DNA of 10,068 nt from the NCBI GenBank assembly GCA_937885735.1, contig CALABN010000356.1, forward strand, positions 1-10,068, given 5' to 3'. This DNA is from an uncultured Bacteroidota bacterium (GTDB lineage: Bacteria; Bacteroidota; Bacteroidia; Bacteroidales; SZUA-534). Both the position numbers and the translations under genes were made by a program. The notes under the pieces were generated by a model. That model was not told the origin of the DNA, made no database searches, and was given only the letters and a program-made list of their open reading frames with translations. Positions 7,260-10,068 of the stretch are shown here, piece after piece. Within the stretch, counting starts at the first letter, position 1; each line of letters opens with the position of its first letter.

Positions 7260-7324
7260 TTGTGGCTTTTTTGCTGTCTATTGAGAAATCTTATTATTTT
7301 GGTATGGAATTAACATTTTTAGGT

Positions 7325-8368
7325 ATGAACACAATCGAAAACAAGCCGTCAGCATACAAGGTGTTGATACACATATCTGTATGGCTATTTATCCTTATTA
7401 TGCCAGTGTTGCTCACGTTGCACAACAACTTTAATTTTGCTGTCATTCTTGAACATTGGTGGATACCTACCCTGTTTTATTTCATCATTTTCTACGTCAA
7501 CTACCTGTTCCTTGTCGAAAATGTCTTTCTCGACAAGAAGAAAGTCGCATTCTTCCTCATCAACGCATCTATATTGCTGTTTTTGGCTTATTTAAACCAA
7601 TCGGTGAAGCCAGCGTTGTTTCATCACCGCTTTTTTGTGCCACACCACAGGCCAATGTTCTTTGTCTATGGTATGTTGATGGATATCCTGACAATGATTC
7701 TTCCGTTGGTTCTGGCAATAGCATTCAAGATTTACGAGCGTTGGGAAGTTATGGAACGCGAGAAGCAGGAAAGCGCCAACGTGCAGTTGCAGACCGAATT
7801 GAAGCACCTTGAATACCAGATTCAGCCTCACTTCTTCTTCAACTCGCTCAACAACATCTACTCGCTAGTCGATATTTCGCCCGAACGCGCAAAGGAAACC
7901 ATTCACAACTTGAGCAAACTTATGCGCTACCTGCTTTACGAGACCAACAGTTCGCTTGTTTCGCTCGACGGCGAGATTAACTTTATGACAAAATACATTG
8001 AGTTGATGAAGTTGCGCACTTCGGCCAACACCAATGTCGAGTATATCTTCCCTACCAATACAAACGGTATTATGGTTGCACCGTTGCTGTTCATCTCATT
8101 GATTGAGAACTCGTTCAAGCACGGCATCAACCCTATGGGCAAATCCGACCTCAAGTTTGAGATGCGCATCAACGGAACGGAAGTCATTTTCACCACACTC
8201 AATCCTTATGTTGAAAAGACAAGCGCTGACCTTTCTGGTGGCTCGTCGATTGGTTTGGAAAATATCCGCAAACGTCTTGAACTGCTTTATAAGGGCAAGT
8301 CGGAATTCTACTCGCGAATTGAGGACGACAAATATTACGCCTATTTATCTATAGATACAAAACAATAA
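7325..8368 (+). CDS. LytS/YehU-type membrane histidine kinase
   Basis: A 347-residue sensor kinase that should phosphorylate the LytTR regulator coded 12 bp downstream. Four hydrophobic segments (about residues 13-33, 47-66, 75-92 and 112-135) form the membrane part, without a large extracytoplasmic sensor domain. A charged coiled-coil linker (about 137-165) leads to the His_kinase domain (family PF06580): phosphoacceptor motif QIQPHFFFNSLNNI with His169, N-box LLFISLIENSFKHGI with Asn262, and G-box GGSSIGLENIRKRLELLY (305-322). The loop between helices 3 and 4 has two His pairs (HHRFFVPHH). The start is uncertain: ATG 7325 gives a natural short tail before helix 1; ATG 7304 adds seven residues; GTG 7262 lies before the inferred transcription start. 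The signal sensed cannot be deduced. Confidence 0.88.
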   Translation: MNTIENKPSAYKVLIHISVWLFILIMPVLLTLHNNFNFAVILEHWWIPTLFYFIIFYVNYLFLVENVFLDKKKVAFFLINASILLFLAYLNQSVKPALFHHRFFVPHHRPMFFVYGMLMDILTMILPLVLAIAFKIYERWEVMEREKQESANVQLQTELKHLEYQIQPHFFFNSLNNIYSLVDISPERAKETIHNLSKLMRYLLYETNSSLVSLDGEINFMTKYIELMKLRTSANTNVEYIFPTNTNGIMVAPLLFISLIENSFKHGINPMGKSDLKFEMRINGTEVIFTTLNPYVEKTSADLSGGSSIGLENIRKRLELLYKGKSEFYSRIEDDKYYAYLSIDTKQ

Positions 8369-8380
8369 ATATATATTGCT

Positions 8381-9103
8381 ATGGAACAGAAAATTACCTG
8401 TCTGATTGCCGATGATGAACCAATGGCTTTGGACTTGATTGAAAGTTATGTCAACAAGACACCGTTTTTGGAACTTCGAGGCAAGTGCAATAACGGTTTT
8501 GAAGTGCTTGACCTTTTGGCAAAGGAACAGATTGACTTGCTTTTCCTTGATATACAGATGCCTGGACTTAACGGACTTGAACTGTCAAAGTCGCTTCGCA
8601 AGAAAAACCGCGTGATTTTCACTACCGCATTCGACAAGTATGCATTGGAAGGTTTCAAGGTTGAAGCACTCGACTATCTGCTTAAGCCATTCGACTACAA
8701 TGAGTTCCTAACATCGGCCAACCGCGCGCTTGAATGGTTCTCGTTGCAGAGTATGAACAAGCAACCGCTTGTCCGCGATGAATATATGTTTGTCAAGGCT
8801 GATTACAAGCAGATTAAGATTGACTACAACGATATTTACTATTTTGAGGGTTTGAAGGATTACGTGAAGATTTGGATGAAATCGCGCCCACGTCCTATCC
8901 TGACGCTTATGAGCCTCAAGTCGCTTGAAGAGACACTTCCTGCCGACAGGTTTATGCGTGTGCACCGTTCGTACATAATTGCGCTCGATGCCATTAAGTC
9001 GATTGAACGCAACTGTGTCATCATCAATGACCAGCCAATAGCAATTGCCGACAAGTACAAGGATATTTTCAACGAGTTTGTACAAAACAAGTCGGTTCAG
9101 TAG
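8381..9103 (+). CDS. LytTR-family response regulator
   Basis: A 240-residue transcription regulator, partner of the upstream LytS-like kinase (12 bp gap, same operon). Residues 4-120 are a receiver domain with the full active site: acidic pair Asp11/Asp12, phosphoacceptor Asp57 in LLFLDIQMPG, Thr81/Thr82 in IFTTAF, and Lys102 in LLKPFDY. A linker (about 120-133) joins it to a LytTR DNA-binding domain (about 136-235) with typical FVKADYKQIKI, DIYYFEGLKDYVKIW, FMRVHRSYIIAL and the closing IADKYKD stretches. LytTR proteins bind direct-repeat sites; the repeats before the operon are a candidate target. Nothing looks broken. Regulated genes outside the window cannot be named. A strong terminator follows 30 bp after the stop. 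Confidence 0.93.
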   Translation: MEQKITCLIADDEPMALDLIESYVNKTPFLELRGKCNNGFEVLDLLAKEQIDLLFLDIQMPGLNGLELSKSLRKKNRVIFTTAFDKYALEGFKVEALDYLLKPFDYNEFLTSANRALEWFSLQSMNKQPLVRDEYMFVKADYKQIKIDYNDIYYFEGLKDYVKIWMKSRPRPILTLMSLKSLEETLPADRFMRVHRSYIIALDAIKSIERNCVIINDQPIAIADKYKDIFNEFVQNKSVQ

Positions 9104-9133
9104 CAAATCGGATTCCCATTAACCATTTAAAAG

Positions 9134-9164
9134 AACGGGGTTGCAAGCATCTTGCAACCCCGTT
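9134..9164. terminator. Strong bidirectional terminator between convergent genes
   Basis: AACGGGGTTGCAAG (9134-9147) and CTTGCAACCCCGTT (9151-9164) form a perfect 14-bp stem with loop CAT. On the plus strand a T-rich GTGTTTT follows; on the minus strand CTTTTAAAT follows. It lies between the stop of the LytTR gene (9103) and that of the convergent minus-strand regulator (9189), so it can end both transcripts. Confidence 0.9.
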
Positions 9165-9188
9165 GTGTTTTATGATTTATTACAAAAA

Positions 9189-9554
9189 TTACCCCAAATA
9201 CTTTTCGAGCAACGACATCATCTTTTTCAGTTTGATAGGCTTTGCTATAAAGTCGTTGCAACCAGAATCAAGCGCCTTTACCACGTCGGCGTACATTGCG
9301 TAGGCTGTTTGGGCAATGATAGGCACATTGGTGTTGAATGTGCGTATCTGCTGTGTCACGTCGTATCCGTTAATGTCGGGCAACTGTATGTCCATAAGAA
9401 TTAGGTCAACCTTGCGGTTGATGCAGCAGGCATCGGCTACTTTGGCGGAGCTTATCGCGGCAACCAAAGAGTAGATCTCGGAATTGTTTACTATATTCTC
9501 GAAATACTGTCTCGGCAATGCCTGATAGTCAACTATCAATACGTTATAGCTCAT
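9189..9554 (-). CDS. Single-domain response regulator with altered acidic pocket
   Basis: A 121-residue stand-alone receiver without any output domain. Phosphoacceptor Asp55 (DLILMDIQLPD), Thr83 (IIAQTAYA) and Lys105 (FIAKPI) are present. The acidic pair expected near the N-terminus reads Asp9-Tyr10 (IVDYQ, codons GAC TAT), so the second Mg-binding acid is missing. The first half (VLIVDYQALPRQYFENIV, SEIYSLVAAI) resembles NarL-type receivers of the 'VDDQ..PRQLFE' kind; the second half (NGYDVTQQIR, VPIIAQTAYA, GCNDFIAKPI) resembles receivers fused to hybrid kinases. Its ATG overlaps the stop of the upstream kinase gene (ATGA), so translation is probably coupled and the kinase is its likely partner. 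It may act by protein contact, as a phosphate sink or as a relay. Reduced phosphorylation is an inference from the Tyr. Confidence 0.88.
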   Translation of the reverse strand: MSYNVLIVDYQALPRQYFENIVNNSEIYSLVAAISSAKVADACCINRKVDLILMDIQLPDINGYDVTQQIRTFNTNVPIIAQTAYAMYADVVKALDSGCNDFIAKPIKLKKMMSLLEKYLG

Positions 9555-10068
9555 AAGATGCTCTCCGATTTATTAAATGTCAGCTTAAGTTCGAAGTCAG
9601 GCGAGGACTTGATTTCCATTATGCCGCCTGCTTGTTCGGTGAGTTTGCGAAGGGATAAAAGACCGCCCTTCTCGCTCACGGTACCCTGAGGAGGATTGCC
9701 GTTATTGGTAAGCGTAACCTCCAAAACATCAGTTGTCTCGTAAATAGCGATGTATAGCCTATCGCCCTTGGCATGACGAAGAGTATTGGGGAAGCACTCG
9801 TGCATGGCCGTAGCGACTATGTGTTTATAAGGTTCGGCGGAAGGAAGAGTCCCGTCTGTTTCTATTTTAACACCCAGAGCCGCCGATGTATCCAGCATTA
9901 ATTCATATTCGTCGTCAGGTACAGTGTCGGACTCCTGAAGAAGATAGCTTAAGTTTCGGTTGAGGCCTTCTATGATGGCGTCTTTCTCTGCTTCATCGTC
10001 GTCGCCTTCGGATTTTAAGATGTAGTGTTTCATCGACAGAAGTCCCGCGCCGAGTTCGTCGTGAATTT
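9551..10068 (-). CDS. Histidine kinase, C-terminal part (cut by window edge)
   Basis: The C-terminal 171 codons of a kinase that continues beyond the right edge. The reading frame stays open from 10068; the first two complete codons give Ile-His, beginning IHDELGAGLLSMKHYIL, a NarX/DesK-like (HisKA_3-type) phosphoacceptor motif with the His codon at 10061-10063. The internal ATG at 10031-10033 is therefore not the start. A HATPase domain follows, with an N-box MHECFPNTLRHAKGD, an ATP-lid region LTNNGNPPQG and a G-box KGGLLSLRKLTEQAGG, ending in ELKLTFNK. An acidic stretch (EGDDDEAEKD) lies between the His motif and the rest of the helical domain. The sensor part is not visible. The stop overlaps the start of the receiver gene by 4 bp, indicating one operon and a cognate pair. 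Confidence 0.9.
   Translation of the reverse strand, partial: IHDELGAGLLSMKHYILKSEGDDDEAEKDAIIEGLNRNLSYLLQESDTVPDDEYELMLDTSAALGVKIETDGTLPSAEPYKHIVATAMHECFPNTLRHAKGDRLYIAIYETTDVLEVTLTNNGNPPQGTVSEKGGLLSLRKLTEQAGGIMEIKSSPDFELKLTFNKSESIL

Noticed and set aside
8708..9106. 132-codon minus-strand ORF across the LytTR gene
   Set aside because: Antisense to a complete, well-conserved response regulator; no start context or domain.

Overview
The window looks like chromosomal DNA of a member of the Bacteroidota, most likely Bacteroidales. Reasons: candidate promoters fit the phylum's TTTG / TAnnTTTG pattern, clear Shine-Dalgarno sequences are absent, a long exported TPR protein sits with an outer-membrane barrel protein, a LytS/LytTR pair is present, ftsE stands without ftsX, and one intergenic stretch is built of short word-like repeats. 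This is inference from sequence pattern only.

Left part (minus strand): the first 61 codons of gyrB run off the left edge, with a good promoter behind them. About 440 bp without a convincing gene follows, much of it a mosaic of short repeats. Then comes a minus-strand operon, in transcription order: a 1146-residue exported TPR protein with a long Glu/Gln/Thr/Ala-rich tail, 14 bp later a 566-residue outer-membrane beta-barrel protein, and 27 bp after that a possible 61-residue basic protein.

Middle (plus strand): divergent from the TPR operon lies ftsE, a cell-division ABC ATPase, with a very good promoter and a 9-bp hairpin in its leader. No ftsX is in the window. A ~385 bp gap follows with a terminator-like hairpin, several inverted or direct repeats, and a promoter overlapped by two 12-bp direct repeats that could be a LytTR-type operator. 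It leads into a two-gene operon: a four-helix LytS-like membrane histidine kinase and a LytTR response regulator.

Right part (minus strand): a strong bidirectional terminator (14-bp perfect stem) separates the LytTR gene from a second, convergent two-component pair. Its kinase runs off the right edge; the conserved phosphoacceptor His lies just inside the window, upstream of the first internal ATG. The kinase stop overlaps the start of a single-domain response regulator by 4 bp. That regulator has no output domain, a Tyr where the second acidic-pocket residue is expected, and a sequence that reads like a NarL-type receiver in its first half and a hybrid-kinase receiver in its second half.

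I found no CRISPR array, tRNA, rRNA, transposase or phage gene. Most of the content is housekeeping or signalling; the odd points are the output-less regulator, the repeat mosaic, the TPR/barrel pair, and the candidate operator before the LytS gene.
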